From assembly GCF_036417845.1 (NCBI RefSeq), contig NC_089979.1:23935958-23999957 (forward strand): a stretch of 64,000 nucleotides of DNA, given 5' to 3'. The stretch is from Apteryx mantelli (Eukaryota; Chordata; Aves; Apterygiformes; Apterygidae). The stretch's first letter is position 1. Every line of letters begins with the position of its first letter. The notes under the pieces were generated by a model that saw only the letters and a program-made list of their open reading frames with translations, was not told the DNA's origin and made no database searches. Positions 12,701-25,749 of this stretch are shown in pieces. Both the position numbers and the translations under genes were made by a program.

Positions 12701-15213
12701 GCCAGAAAGGCTTTTTCTGGGTCTTCCACCCTCAGCAGTGAGGGCTGCGGCTTACGGCTGTTGATGAGGGAGGAGCTGGAATAGAAATGTGCTATCTTGG
12801 GTGAGGAAGTTCTGCAGCATTAGCAGGAATAAAATGTATCAAAAACTTATTTTAGAGAGTGAATTCCCCAGATGTGCTTGGGAACAAGTCTATTGCCTAC
12901 AAAAGATCCATTTACCCACAATCACTGTTTAGAGTAAAACTGCACTTTAAAGGTTTGAAGGCACTTTCGCAATAGAGGGGTTTGCCCTGGTGTCCTTGGC
13001 CAAAAATAGTCCCTTCTCTTATTTTTGTCCTACTACCACATGCCAGCTGGCTGCCACCCTCCATTCCAGACCTGGCTGCTTTTCAGTTCTGTTGTTTATG
13101 TAAAGTTTGTGCAGTGTGATTTAGGGTCCTTTGGGATGAAATGTACTATGTAAATATAAACTTTTATTTCCAAAGCCTTTCTGTAGTCACTGAGGGCCCG
13201 ATTCATCCTGCTAAACAGCGGTTCACACCACGAGCGGGGCGGACAGAACGCAGATCACAGCATCCTCTGGTACCTCGCGGCTTCAATTGCTGAAGAAAAT
13301 TTTGTCAAGGTCCTTCTGGAAATATTGCAGCGCTGCTCAGTCCCCCACAGCCAGGTCCAGGCTGCACCAGGATTTTGCATGTCCAAGTGGAGAGGTTCCT
13401 TGAACACAGGGTTTTAGCTTGGCATTTTTCTAAAAAATCTTGTCTTTTGCAAGTGGATTTGAGTCTGGATTTGGACTTTTGCATGTTCCTTCATACTAGA
13501 CTGTAGGATAGTTTGGATCCAGGTGGTTAACTTACAAATACAGCTGAGCAGGTGAGGAAGAATAGGGTGGGCCGCAGCCATCTAAGTGCCCCTCTTTCAG
13601 GCTCATTGGAAATAAAGACTGAGCTTGAAGTTTAGCAATCGTGCTGACAACTCCCTCTTGTCTGGCTCTAGGTCAGATATCCCCATAATTGGAAATTATG
13701 TGCAAATTTACTGCTTTCACAAACAAATCCAACCCTACTGAGGAATTATGACTGCTGATATGAGAAGCAAATCTGGTCCAGTGTGATCTTGCTATCTATG
13801 ACATGTAATGGCGTATCCCTGACTCCATGCAACACGTATCCACAACACACACTACACAATATAAACAGCAACATTTGCAACAGAGCAAAGCAAATGATCT
13901 GCAAGATATAGTTGCCTATTTAAATAAACAATAAAAATCACATTGTCCCTAAATGTTTATCCAGGGGAGTTCCTACACCCCTTCAGCCACAGAGAGAGTG
14001 GAAAATTGGGGTCTTTCTAATATGTTTGGAAAGTTTAAAAAATCTGGCCAGTTAGCAAATCCAGGGTGGTAAATTCAAGGGTCCAGGGCCACATGCCTTA
14101 AAAACCCCTTCAGTGTTTTTTAATTAGGGGGCTCTGACCAGCCCCTCCGCTGACCACAGCAGGAATGACATTGAACCACCAGAGATTTCCCTTAGGTTTT
14201 AGAAGCTGCAAAATGTGAAGCAGAGCTCATGTGCCTTAAAAGCAGTTGAAGCTGAAATTTCACCCGTGCCCAGCCAGCACCTGCTTCTGCCAGAGGAGGC
14301 AAAGCCTGTGACGAGAAACAAATCTAGGTTTGTGATTTGGGAAGCAGGAAAACCAGAAGTCTTCCAGCTTTCCTCCTGTAGCTGATTCAACTCAAATGAA
14401 TGTCACTTCCCTTAAGAGCAGCAGTTGGGGGCAAAAATTAAAGCGGGTATCTTTCTCCAGGAGTTGCTGAGCTTTGCAGTGAATTAGGTTTCCAAATGCC
14501 CAATAGCAGCGGCGCATGCTCCCACGGGCTGGGCCTTTCACGTGCAAGGCAGGCCAGCAGGGCGGCAGCCGGAGCGGCAGGGAGGGAGCAACGCTGCTTT
14601 GGGTTTCCTTGTCAAAATTCAACCATGGAAGGAGAATTGTAGGCAATTGGCCCTGGGCAAGAAAAGCAAACACTAGAAGGAACAGACTGATGGCCAGACA
14701 GTGCCCAAGTGTAAAATGCTGAGGACTGCTTGTTGGAGGAGGCAGGCAGCCCTCCTGCTTCTGAGAGCAAGTGCTGCCGGGTGAAAACCTCGGACACCAG
14801 CAAAGCCCCTCAGTGACGCTGGGATGCCATTCGAGAGGTCACCGGCTGGCTTTCTCGGACGGGTCACTGGGACTTCACAAAGCAGGTGGGACCACTGCAC
14901 CAAGAATTAAAACTGGGAGCTGTCAAATTTACGACAAACAGTAAGATTAACCTGGATATTTAACAGGCAGCATATATATAATCCGCACCTGCAGGACACA
15001 GCTGTAATCCCCCTCTGTTTAGAGACGAAGCACCTCCACAGCCCACCCCAGCAGAGCCGGTCTCCTGGGGAGCACAGATTCACTCCTCATGCCTGTTTGA
15101 AGGCAGAAATGACTTTTGGAGAGAAGGAGCTTTGGCGGTTGTGCATGACGCTAACCCAGGTGAGGGCCGGACACAGCACCAGGCCAAGGCACTGGATTTA
15201 GCTTGGAAAGTAA
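6740..15213. other. Intergenic, no gene recognised
   Basis: No coding exon or RNA gene could be supported. Open frames of 60-177 codons occur on both strands in the same places and resemble no protein family I know. The only recognisable content is old repeat debris around 13108-13260. The interval alternates between mid-GC and AT-rich DNA without a CpG island. Confidence 0.55.
13108..13260 (+). repeat. Ancient amniote LINE/SINE 3'-end debris
   Basis: The phrase 'cctttgggatgaaatgtac' followed by 'tatgtaaatataaa' (about 13128-13160) resembles the 'ttgggatgaaaggcgctatataaatg' tail found at the 3' ends of old L2/CR1-related vertebrate retroelements. Just after it, 'gggcccgattcatcctgc' (13195 on) is another phrase common in old sauropsid repeats. 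Borders and family are not resolved. Confidence 0.4.
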
Positions 15214-15230
15214 AGACCTCAAGGCATTAT

Positions 15231-15281
15231 TTGGGATTAGGTGTTACTTGGGATTAGGCATTGCTTGGGATTAGGCATCGT
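15231..15281 (+). repeat. 17-bp tandem repeat, 3 units
   Basis: TTGGGATTAG starts at 15231, 15248 and 15265, giving three 17-bp units that differ only in their last bases (gtgttac, gcattgc, gcatcgt). A partial unit 'ggcattat' precedes it at 15223. No coding context. Confidence 0.85.
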
Positions 15282-18200
15282 GTTGCTGACGGTGTGTGTG
15301 TGCCACCGGCAGTTCAGTGCTGGGCAATGCCAGGGACCACGGTGCAGGTCCCAGCTGGCTGCAGCACCGCTCGGCCCACCAAGGGCACTGCTCTTCCTGG
15401 CTAAGACAGTGTCTTGGAGCACAGCAGCTCTCTCCTGGTCACCACAGCATAGAAACTCTTTCCAGGAGAGCTAGTGGGTACACAAGAGGTGCCACTGCAC
15501 CAGGAGTCCTCTGGCTGAGGTGGGAAAGCACTGGTGGAGAATTTGGCCGCAGCGCTCTTGAACAATGGCAGGGGTTCCCAGCAGTTTTGGGTATCTCTGG
15601 AGGCAGCAGCAGCTTGAAGTCTGTGCCAGCCCATGTGTGCACATGGAGGAGGTGCACCCCACCCTGTCCACCTCACCCTCCTTTACTAAGTCTTTGCCTT
15701 CCACCCCCTTGCTGAGATCTCAATCTCCTACTCCCACCTTCCTACTCCAGTTTCCCAGTGCAGGATCCCACCTCCACAGCTCCTACCCTCCTACTACTCA
15801 ACTCCCCTAGGACATTTCTATGCTCATGCATGCACTCTATAAGGCACATTTCAGTTGCTCTGAGTCCTCTCTTGTCCCCACCAAAACTGGATCAGCCCCA
15901 TCCCCACCTCTATCCGCTGTCAAGTCCCACCCAAGCCCATGCCATCTCCTGTATTGCCCTTAGTTTCTGTACCTGGTCAGGACCCCATTTGGCTCCTGCA
16001 GCATGTACTTGGAGCAGTGCAAGGCAGGGAGCTAAAAACTGCTCCCCTGCAAGCTAGCAAGTTACTCTCAATCATCAGCAGCATGTTGTGCCTCTCTTAT
16101 TTTCCCCTTGCAAATTCAAAGGAGGGAAATGATTTGATTTTCTGAAGGTAGCTATGGCTATTCAGGGCTACACAATCCCAGGGAGATAATGGAAGTGTTC
16201 TGCACCCTTCCCTGATTCCTTTTTTCCTTTTTATCTTCATACTCACTATAGCTGCACCAAGCTCAAAGCTCATGAGTTAAAATATAATTATTGTAGAGGA
16301 GCTTAGGTGGCTTGTTTGGGTTCAAATGGGTGAACTCAGAAGCAGTGAGGAACAGGAACTGGCTGAAATAGAGATGCTCACAGATCTCCAGGAGTGGGAT
16401 GCCAGTGGACACCATGCTGGTCATTTTGCTCTAATCAGGCACAATCAACAAATGTTGATTAACAAATGTTAACCTCCCTGGCATTAAAACATAACAAAAC
16501 AAAAAAAGCATTAATAGAACCCTATCATAACTTGTCTGAAAGACTGTACCACATATTATGTCCTTGCTGCTACAGAGGCTGCTATTTTACTCATGGTGAG
16601 CACATCACCATAAATGAAATGTGAGACTGGTGCCAATGTGACATATTTTTTAGAGGAAGCACAAGAAAGGGGAACACCTCTTTTAAAAATATCTTCCTCT
16701 CCCAGGAGCTCTCGTAACTCACTTTTCCTCTCCAGGATCCCGTCTCCTGATTACACACCCAATGCTTTCAGCTCTTTTGTCTTCTGATTTGGCAAAGAAA
16801 AGTTCATTGCTGTGTTGCTACTCCTGGTGCAAGAGATATGCCTGCAGAAGGTGCGTTGCAGGCTGGCAGTGGGGCCGTGATGTGCAGTCTGCCTACCTCA
16901 GATATCAGCTGGGTTTGGGATGAGTCAGTTAGATAAGTGAGGGAACAAACAAGTGGGAGAGCGAATAGGCCAGTTGGTGGCGTGGCAAGGGTGCATCCGT
17001 GGCTGACTCAGAGGACTAATCAATGTATTATCATTTCTCATGCATTCCAGCTCTAGCACAAAACCTCCAGGAGCTCTCATCAGGGTGATGAATTCCTCCT
17101 CCTCAAAAACATGCAGTTGAGCCCTCTGCATGGGAAACACCCATGTCTTGTCCATGTGGCTTTTCCAACAGGCAGAAGCACCGAGCCAATGATTACACCC
17201 ACAGGCTAATGTATGGACACGCTTATTGCAGCTGGTTGTATGTAGATACATAATGTAGATACATTATCCCCAGTTGCAAGGAGATCACAAGCCTAAGGAA
17301 TGATTAGATGCAGCTCATAATAGAACTAGGTAATTGTAAGGGAAATGGAGGCTCAAAGGAAGAAGTTCAGATATCTTAAAGAAAACAAGGGGAGACACTT
17401 AGGAGGATGCATATTATCCTAAAACATGAGTCCAATAGAAGCAGACAAATCCTGTGTTACAAAATTAAATGGTCTTTTGGTGTCGTTCTGCTAGAGCTGT
17501 GAAGCTTCATCTAAAGATCCACTGTGAAGGTCAGAATTCAGGTTGTCAAAGGAGACCTCTTGTCATGGGAAGAGAAGAAAGGGATAACTATGAGACAGGA
17601 CTATGAGTCCTACCCCAGTGTCCTGCATATGAACCTTGTTGTCTAGATCTGCATGTCATGCAAAATGCTTGCTTTTTTTGCCCACCACAGATGAATGTGG
17701 ACTTGACAGCTCCATCTGCATTGCAGGGGGGCGCATATTGTTGACATCGTGTAGTCACTCTGTGACCTGACAAATCCAGCAATGTAAATTGCAGCAAAAG
17801 GCTGGGTTTTCTTCTTTTAGATGCGCACCCCGACTTCATTCAGCAGCAGAAACGGTTCCTGCCCAGAAACCCCTAGCTGTACATGGAAGCCAACACCTAG
17901 CCCTGAAGAAGAACAGTTCTCTTCATAACGCTTTTGTGTGTCTTCAAGCTGCCTGTACGTCCTCATGGAGGAATTTCTCTCTCCCATGGAATTAAATATA
18001 TCTTCTGGGCAGCAAGTAACAGAAATTTGACTAAGGCCAGCAATGCCTCATATGATCTTCCAGAAGATCTCAGAGAGACACAACTGTGACATGACTTTTC
18101 CTAGTCATATCCCATCACATGGGGGACCACATACGAGGGGAGCTGTATTGTGGGACTCCCAAGCACCAAGCTCAAGAGCACACTCTGTCTCCTCAGTGGA

Positions 18201-20399
18201 GCACATGAGCATCTCCTAGTGCTCTTTGCCTCATCCTCCTCTTTCTTCTTCACCCATCTTTATGCCCCTTCACGCTGGAAAGGGTTACAGTGATGGTTGC
18301 TGGTTGCTGACCGTTTCAGACAGTTTGGCCCTCCCTCAGGGCTCCTGACCCCTCCCCATCCTGGGCCTGGCTATAATGATTTTCCTTCTTCCTGCCCTGT
18401 CTAAACTTTTGTTCTCTCCGTTGTACTTTCTCCCTCTCTCACATTCTCCAAAGTGCTTGGCGCATGTCTTTCATCTGCCTAGAGCAGGCTCCTTGGGTAT
18501 GCAATGAGCACAGGGGATAATTAGTGGCTGATGCCTCAGGGTTTTAATTTGAACCTGGTGGTGTAGCCATGCCTTGAATGTAAATAAGGCACATGCTCCT
18601 GGGTGAACATGTGGGGTCCTTTGAGAACTCTTGAATGGAGACCAGCCTGTTGCTCAGGCCCAGATGTGACCTCTGCAAACAACCTCCGATGTACTGAGAA
18701 GACCTGGGCACTATTAGCAAACTACTTTGAAAATTCCCTCAGTGTTCAAATGTGCAACAGATTCCACCGGGAACATCAGCGAGCTACTTGCAACTGCACA
18801 CGTGTGTAAAAACTGTGGAATTTGCTATGAATCTTCAGAGAAAAAATTGGGGACAAATTTGGAAGAGCTAGTCAAGCTTTCAGATGGCCAGCTCTCATCC
18901 ATTTCTGATCCCCTTCTGGCCCCTATTTGCTGAAAGAAACTCAGTTTAAACAAGGAGAGTAAAATCAAGGAAAAGATACTGCTGAGGCTAAGTTATTAAC
19001 ATTACAAAGAAAACAACACAACAATCAAATCAAAATCAGACAAATGCATCAAGATGGTCTCAACACTGGATCGGAATTAAACGATTCAATTTGTTAAATT
19101 CCAGTAACACAAAAATCCTTACAAACTTTAAGAAAGGATCTTTGGGAAGCAGCTGTCCCTTTGGTTACAAACCTCAATTAAAGAAACATACTAAAGACAA
19201 TTTAACCTAGAAACTGGAGCTGCTTAAATAGTTTAATTTTGAGACATCACTATCTAATGTTCCAATCACAGAGCCAGTTATAAAGCTCCCTTCTTAGATT
19301 TCTGCTCTTGCAGAGTGGCTAACCCTTTCCTCCCCTCTGCAGGCAGACTGTCAGCCGAACACCTCTAATAAGCAGAATTTTGACATTTCTTATCGACCAG
19401 AAATTATCTGGGACAGTTTCAAGTGTTCTAGAGTTTTTTTAAACATAAAATACTTTTGTCTTTATGAGCCAGCATTGAGGGCTATTTAAACATAAAAAGT
19501 TTTCTTTGTAGTGCCTCTGCATGCAGATATTAGGGATGGACACATGCATACAGCAACACTTGCATGACGTGGCATGAAATCTAAGAAAGTCCAGACATTT
19601 CCCATCTATTAAACACAAACAGCAGACATTGATAAAGAAGTCACTTCCCAGAGGACTGAGCCTGGAACTGCAGTTGTGGAGGCAGAAGATACCTGCTTGG
19701 CTCAACACTTCTCATGAATAGACCTTGTCTAGGGGCAGAGGGAGAGGCCAGAGGCAGGATCAACATGTCTGGTCAAGTTTTGACTTCTTCTCTTAGAAAT
19801 GACTGTGCTTGCAGAGACTGGAGAGCCAGTCTTCTCTCAACAGGCTCATTGACCTTAAAAGTAAGCTATCCCAGACTTGGACTTAAGGTTCATGAACTTT
19901 GCTTACTCTGCCTGGTGACATCTCCCCACCAGCCCACAGACAAATCCGGTGGAAGGTCTAACTTGGAGCCACAGCAGATTTGAACTTAGCAAGTGGCAGG
20001 TTTGGAAAAAGTCCCATTTACATCTGCAGAGTAAAAAGTATTTGGTATCTTGCAGAGCAGACACTGTAAGTCTGCAAATATTCCCCTGAGCCTTCATTCT
20101 CTCTCCCTCTCTCTATTTTTGTAAATAAAAAATTAAATGCACAAGATGTTTCCTGAAGATTTTGGCATGGTCTTATCTGGATAAAAGGTCTCATGATGAC
20201 TCCGTTGCCAACTTATAGAAATTTCAACACAAAACTATCCTATAAAAATAGCTGCTTGCCAGGGTTTGTTTGTTTTTTTTCCCAACCATCACTTGACATT
20301 CATCCATCTGCAAACTCAAAAATAAATGTGTACAATTTATTACCACTGTCATCATTCTTCACCTAAAGAAGGCAACTTATAGTTATCGTTCTATTTTGG
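15282..20399. other. Intergenic, with a pyrimidine-rich tract
   Basis: No gene recognised. About 15650-15960 is strongly C/T-rich (runs such as 'ctcctactcccaccttcc'), which makes long open frames by removing stop codons but has no protein likeness. The remainder is ordinary mixed-composition DNA; 18940-20400 is AT-rich. Confidence 0.55.
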
Positions 20400-21640
20400 A
20401 AACAGTCTAGAAGTCAAACAGTTCATCTTTCGCCCTCCTTTAGAGCAGCAAAAACCCACCAGCTGTTTCTTTGCTGAGCTGGCCTCCAAGCAGCGCTGGG
20501 CGATGCTGTCTGAGGCTTTCACAGCGGGTACCAAAAAAGTCCTGTAACCCCACCAAGTGCCCTTGGGATAAGGCCACCGCCAGCGAGGTTTTGAGGGCTG
20601 TGGGTGGGGGCCAGGGCCATACGAGCACAGCCCTGGCACAGCCCCGGCATCGCCCCGAGATCCCGCTGGAGGGGATCGAGAGGTGCCTTCCGCTTGCTCC
20701 CTGTCGGGGGGAAGAGGAGAAGCGTCAAGGCTGGGCAGAGACGTGGAAGCCGTCGTGTCCCCTCCTGCCCCGGCTACGCAGGACGGGGCGGACGATGGGT
20801 CCCGATGTACTGCGGCAGCCTCTGGACGCACCGCGGAGCACCGCAGCTCTTCAGACGGCAGCGAGGCCTGGGGAGCGGGGAAACGTCCTGTGGCGCTCCC
20901 CGCAGCCGCCTGGGGATGAGAAACACAAGCCCCGAGGCTTGCTGCCAGCAAAACCCGGCAAACGCCACTGCTAAATCTGGCCCAGCATCTTCAGAGAGGG
21001 TAACTGAGGGACCAGAGGGAGTTCTGGTTTAGTTATTTATGTTCATTAGTTTCTAGTAAATAGTATTAACAACTTGGATTCTGTCTTCTGGTCTGATTTG
21101 GCCTGGATCCTGTACGACATGGAGAAACCCTCAGCGCGTGAGCTCCCCACCTGCCAGCCAGGGGTGATAGCACCTCCCTGTTCCATGGGAGGCCTGTAGA
21201 AAAATATATCCAAGACTGGGAAGCACTTGGTGATGGGCATCCAAGTCCTTACGAGAGCAAGGCTGAGCACACTGCTGCAGGGCGGTAGCAGACTAAAGGA
21301 AGGACGCCGAGGCCGGGTCTCACGCAGCAGCCGCCTGCATCCGAACCCTCCGGTTTGTAAGTGAGGAGAGCTCTTCCCGCAGCGCTTGCCAGCTGCGCTG
21401 TCCTAGGGGGCTTGCTTGCACCGCTCGCTCTCGGAGAGCGGGGAAGCGGTTGCCCCGTGGGCGGAAACGGACTCCCTGCTGCTTTCCGGGAGCGCGGGGA
21501 GGTCGCTTCCCGCACGTCCCGCGTGGGGCAGCCGCAGGGCCGAGGGCTTTGGCCGGGCGGCTGCGAGCAGTGGGAGGCGAGCGGCACCCACAGCCCCAGC
21601 ACTGCCCTGTGGGAAGGCGCCGGGCTTGTAATTTCCTTTC
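20400..21640. promoter_or_regulatory. Orphan CpG-rich blocks 1 (about 20560-20960 and 21280-21630)
   Basis: Two GC-rich stretches with frequent CpG (for example 'gcatcgccccgagatcccgc', 'cgggagcgcggggaggtcgc') stand out from the CpG-poor surroundings. Overlapping open frames on both strands are the usual by-product of such composition, and none resembles a known protein. Unmethylated CpG islands normally mark promoters, so a non-coding transcript or a regulatory element is possible. Nothing in the sequence proves transcription. Confidence 0.45.
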
Positions 21641-23689
21641 TCCAAAGAAGAAGGAAAAGAAGATTTGGACCAACTAGCCTGGTATAAACATTAAAGGGAT
21701 TTTGCATGCTTGTATTTCTTTCCTCAGAGACAAATTGGACTACTTTTGGTTGCCATGGTTTCTGGTTTCTGTGGTTACCCCCTCTCTATGGGGTGGGGGG
21801 ACACAGGAGGATGAGAGGAGAGCAGGAGGAGCCCAAAAAAAGGTGGGAGCCAATTGCAGCGGTCATGGAGAACACCGATGACGTCGGCAGCCTTTTTTCC
21901 CTGGGAAAAACAACAAGAAGGCAGAATGGATGTCTCTTGGCAAAGACAGCGGCTGTGTTTTGTGCTCTTTGACGTTTTATAATTTAGAAGTGGAAATGCT
22001 GTGCAACAAAATTTATCAGTGAAAACCTGTGACCCAGAATTTCATGTTTCCTTAAATTCAGAAACAGGAGACTCGATGGGGAGAGAACTATGATACCAAA
22101 CAAGAAATTACAGCTGATGGGAGAGGCCCAAGCCGCGTGCAGGCTGGCAAGCGAGACCAAGCTGACTAAACGGGCTCTTACAACGGGCCGGCCCAGCCAG
22201 GCAGCGAAAGAGCGTTAATGGGACTCCCAAACGGAGCGGGTAGGTCCAGCCCTCCCGGTCAGCTCGACAGCTCAGGCCTCATCCTGCAAAGCCTCCCGCA
22301 AAGGGGTCCCTAGCGAAGGGGACAAGGCGAGCAGGGAGGGTTCCCTCACCCGGCCAGGCTTCGCAGGACGCAACCTCCAGTCCCTAGGGAAAAGCCCCTA
22401 TTGCTTTCAAGTAAGCAGCCAAGGGAGCTCCGAGCAGGGACTAAACCAAGCCGGCACGAACCCTCTTTACATAACTGCATGTTTCAGTGGTTAGACAAGA
22501 AATCCAATCCGATCCTGGTGGCAGCGTGCCAATAATCCTCTCACCTTTCTCTTAATATCCTGTGACTCAGTGATGTATGTCAGGCCATTTAAACCCAGGC
22601 AGCGGAGTTCAGGTGCTGTACCAATTACCCTGAGTGGACGGGGAGACGTGCTAGTTGAGCGGGAAATAGGTCAGAGGAATGATTTAACTAATAAATTATA
22701 TTAATGAAAAGTTCTTCAGGGAGCTGTTGGGTTGATAGTTCTGCAGAGGAGAAGAGGGTCAGCAGCAGCCAGGAGGAAAATAAGCCCACAAGTAGGGAGA
22801 GGGTCCGGCAATGGCCCTGGGCAGCAGGGAAGAGCGGCGGACGGGCAGCTGAGGCAACGGGGAGCAGCATGCGCTCGGCCATCTCCTCCTCCTAGCACGA
22901 CCTGGCTGCGCTGAGCGCTGAAATTGCCTTCACCTGGCGCTGAGCAGTAACTCACGGCAATGCTGGGGCTAGCTCAGGTTGAGAGGGGCAGCGCTGCCTT
23001 AACTGAGCTTCTCGGCAAGGCTAATGAGCCCAGATACAGTGTCTCACTAACGCCGCCGCACTGAGCTCCAGCCCTGGCAGGAGGTCGCTCAGAGCTCGCC
23101 CGGGAGTCTGCACACAGAGCTGCATTCGCCACAGAGAAATATCCACGGGCCTGTCCCAGAGCCACTGACGTCAAGTCTTCCCGTCGCTGGGCTCTGAATC
23201 AAGCCCAAGTCTAGTGTCTAGAAATAGAGTCAGTAAAACCAGAACCATTGCCAGGAACACATCGTATGCTTGTGTTGCCTTCATTAACAGTTCAGTCTGA
23301 AATGACTCTTAAAGGCTAATTTGTTGTGTTGTGTTCTGATTGCCGAGGTTTGCAAATACGTGGGGAGCTTCAGCAAGGGAGGATCCGAAATTCTGCCCCT
23401 TCTGCTTCCTTCAGTGTCCTGTAGCTATCTGTTTTGTACCTGGATATAAATAAAGCCAAAAAACAGTTTCAAGTGATATTAACAGTAATTCATTAAATGG
23501 AGTATAGGGCATTACTGTGTGCTGGGCAAAAATTACAATGAGGAGCAAACAAAGTACCTCTGGAGTCTGGTCATTGCCTACAATAATAGAGAAATGACTT
23601 CAAAGTTATGTTGTCATCACAGCAAGCTAAGACCGAGAGATCTGAGACATCTAATTTTAGCTGTTTGGATGACTGTTGTCAACCAGGGG
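21641..23689. other. Intergenic, no gene recognised
   Basis: This mixed region lies between two CpG-rich blocks and contains a moderately GC-rich patch at 22130-22460. An AP-1-like TGACTCA occurs at about 22563 in 'cctgtgactcagtgatg'; a 7-bp match has little weight alone. No coding or RNA feature was found. Confidence 0.5.
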
Positions 23690-24620
23690 GGTAGCTCCAC
23701 CTGTAGCAAAGGGAAAAGGGCGGCTGAGCCGAGCAGGCCACGGGGGGCATCCGTCTCCGCATCACCATCCGGGATGGGGTGAAATCTCCTGGAAGTGCCT
23801 GTTTCTCTCCGCTGTTTACAGAGGAAGCCTAGACAACTGATGTAAGTCAGCTGACTTCTGAAGGGATGAAGCCAGGGGTACAAACCCCGTGCGCGTCGCC
23901 CGTGAAGGCTGTCGGCATCGAAGCTGTGCTGCCCCTCGCAGAGCTCCCGCCACGTGTGCCCGGGCCGTCGCCCCTCCTGCCGGCCGTGGACAAAAGCCTC
24001 CCGGCGGGAGCTGCGAGCTGGACAGGGGCCTCCTCGCAGGCAAGCAGCTCTTCCTCGTGTTTAAAATTCTTCAGAATCTTCTTTTCCAAAGCCTTTCAAT
24101 GCCGCCAGCCGGGACACAAAGCCGCTTTTTCAGTTTTCTCGGTGAGACGCGCACAGTGGCTGTACGCAGCACTGCATCGTATTGCATGTCCCCAAATTCA
24201 GCTCTGACGCCTCTGGGAGGGAACCCCGACTGCCACGCAGGCCAGCACAGCCCTGCCAGCTCGGGCTGGCTGCAACACACCAGCAAAGGGCTGGGCAAAC
24301 CCTGATATCCACGGGACGAGGCTCGTGGCTGTGGGTTTTGCCAAGCGAGTGTCGCCGTTTCAGCCACCTCTTCAGCTCCTGCCTCCCTCCCCAGCAGGAG
24401 CAGCAGCAGCCTGAGGAGGACGCTGAGGACCAGGCGCCGCTGCCACAGACCTGTAGAGGGTTCCCGGGTATGGGGTTTCCTGCCGACGCGCCGTACGCGC
24501 CCTGCGAGCACAGTCTTTGGGCAGCAGCGTTTTGGCCTCCTGGCTCCTCTCTGCCCTGCCACATCCAGCCCACAGGGCTCCCTGTGGGTCGCTGCCGAAT
24601 GTCACTTGGGACTGACGCTG
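23690..24620. promoter_or_regulatory. Orphan CpG-rich block 2
   Basis: A GC-rich stretch with many CpGs ('gtgcgcgtcgcccgtgaagg', 'gacgcgccgtacgcgccctg') and overlapping non-homologous open frames on both strands. It has CpG-island character but no recognisable first exon or ATG in a conserved frame. Confidence 0.4.
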
Positions 24621-24659
24621 GGCAAACCACAGCAACGGGGCCTTTACCAGAGCACACTC

Positions 24660-24900
24660 GTTATTTTTGTCACAAGATTTGAAGTTTTACAGTGCCAGCA
24701 GTTTGAAAAATAATCTTCAGCATTCATGAGATGCTATAAATTGGGGCTTTTATGTATTAGAGACAGGGCAATAAATGCCAAAGTGGATTTATTGGTTACT
24801 GCTGCTCTGATAAAAGGGTCATTAAGAGTTGTAAAAGTCTAAACGATAATGGGGAGATGTTGTAAACGCTGTAAGTGAGGAGAATGAAGGAACATGATAT
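24660..24900. other. Low-GC island inside the CpG-rich zone
   Basis: This abrupt AT-rich, CpG-poor segment sits between CpG-rich blocks 2 and 3 and is dense in homeodomain- and GATA-like words ('gatttattggttactg', 'tctgataaaag'). Such embedded segments are often conserved non-coding enhancers, but conservation cannot be judged from one sequence. Confidence 0.25.
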
Positions 24901-25749
24901 ACTTGTCAGCTGAGGTCACTTCCTAATGGTTTACAACCCTCTTCCAGCCATTGAGGAGAAGCCTGGCCGTGCCTAGCCGGCACCGGGAAAGTGCAAATCC
25001 GTGGCTGTCGTTGGGATGCTGGGGCTTCCTCACTGGCCCCTTGGCCACTGGCGCCCGGAGGAGGCGCGAGCCCGCAGAGCAAGCCCATCCCGTGAGCCCT
25101 GGAGCACCGCACTGGCCTTTCTGGGGAGCCGCTTGGACAGTCCCGTGAGAAGACAGACTCAGGTGCCCTGCATCTGCCGCTAGGACAGAGGCAAAGCCCG
25201 TCCTCCTGCTAAGCGCACAGGAGCTCGGTCTGAAACCCTCCCGCGGGATTGGCGGCGGCTTAGCGACGCTATTTGCTTTATCTGCCTGGCACACGGTGCC
25301 TGGCCAATGAGTCCCATCAAAATTTAAATGCCAAAGTGATTTGAAAATGAACACCATCGGTTCCCAAGGGTTATTATAAGCAGGGCTGCCGACTTCATCT
25401 GTTACTAAGGTCTCCAGCGTGTCCTGTTAGAAGCTTTGTTTTCTGTTGCTTATGGTCTTGTCAAACTTTAACTGTCTGGGCTGAATTTTTTCATTCCAAA
25501 TCTCTGTCTCCTGCTGAATGATTGTGGAAAATTTCAGCCAGACCAGCTCAGCTGTGTCCAGCTGTGAGGCGAAAGAAAACTATCATTTTGCCTTGTTAAA
25601 ATAGACACCAGCAACTTTTTCTTTGAGCAAGTCTGATGCCTTTATACCCAGAAGCCTGTCGTGGCAGCGCTCTTGCTTCCCAGTGAGGTGCTTTTCTCAA
25701 TCACGCATGAAAACCAGGGAAAGCTGGTAAATATTGTAGTCTGGGAGAA
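24901..25749. other. Intergenic, no gene recognised
   Basis: A GC-rich part (24950-25260) gives way to CpG-poor DNA (25320-25640) that contains no simple or interspersed repeat I recognise. No coding feature was found. Confidence 0.5.

Noticed and set aside
20391..20951. 186-codon minus-strand open frame
   Set aside because: It overlaps plus-strand frames of similar size in a GC-rich block and has no recognisable motif.
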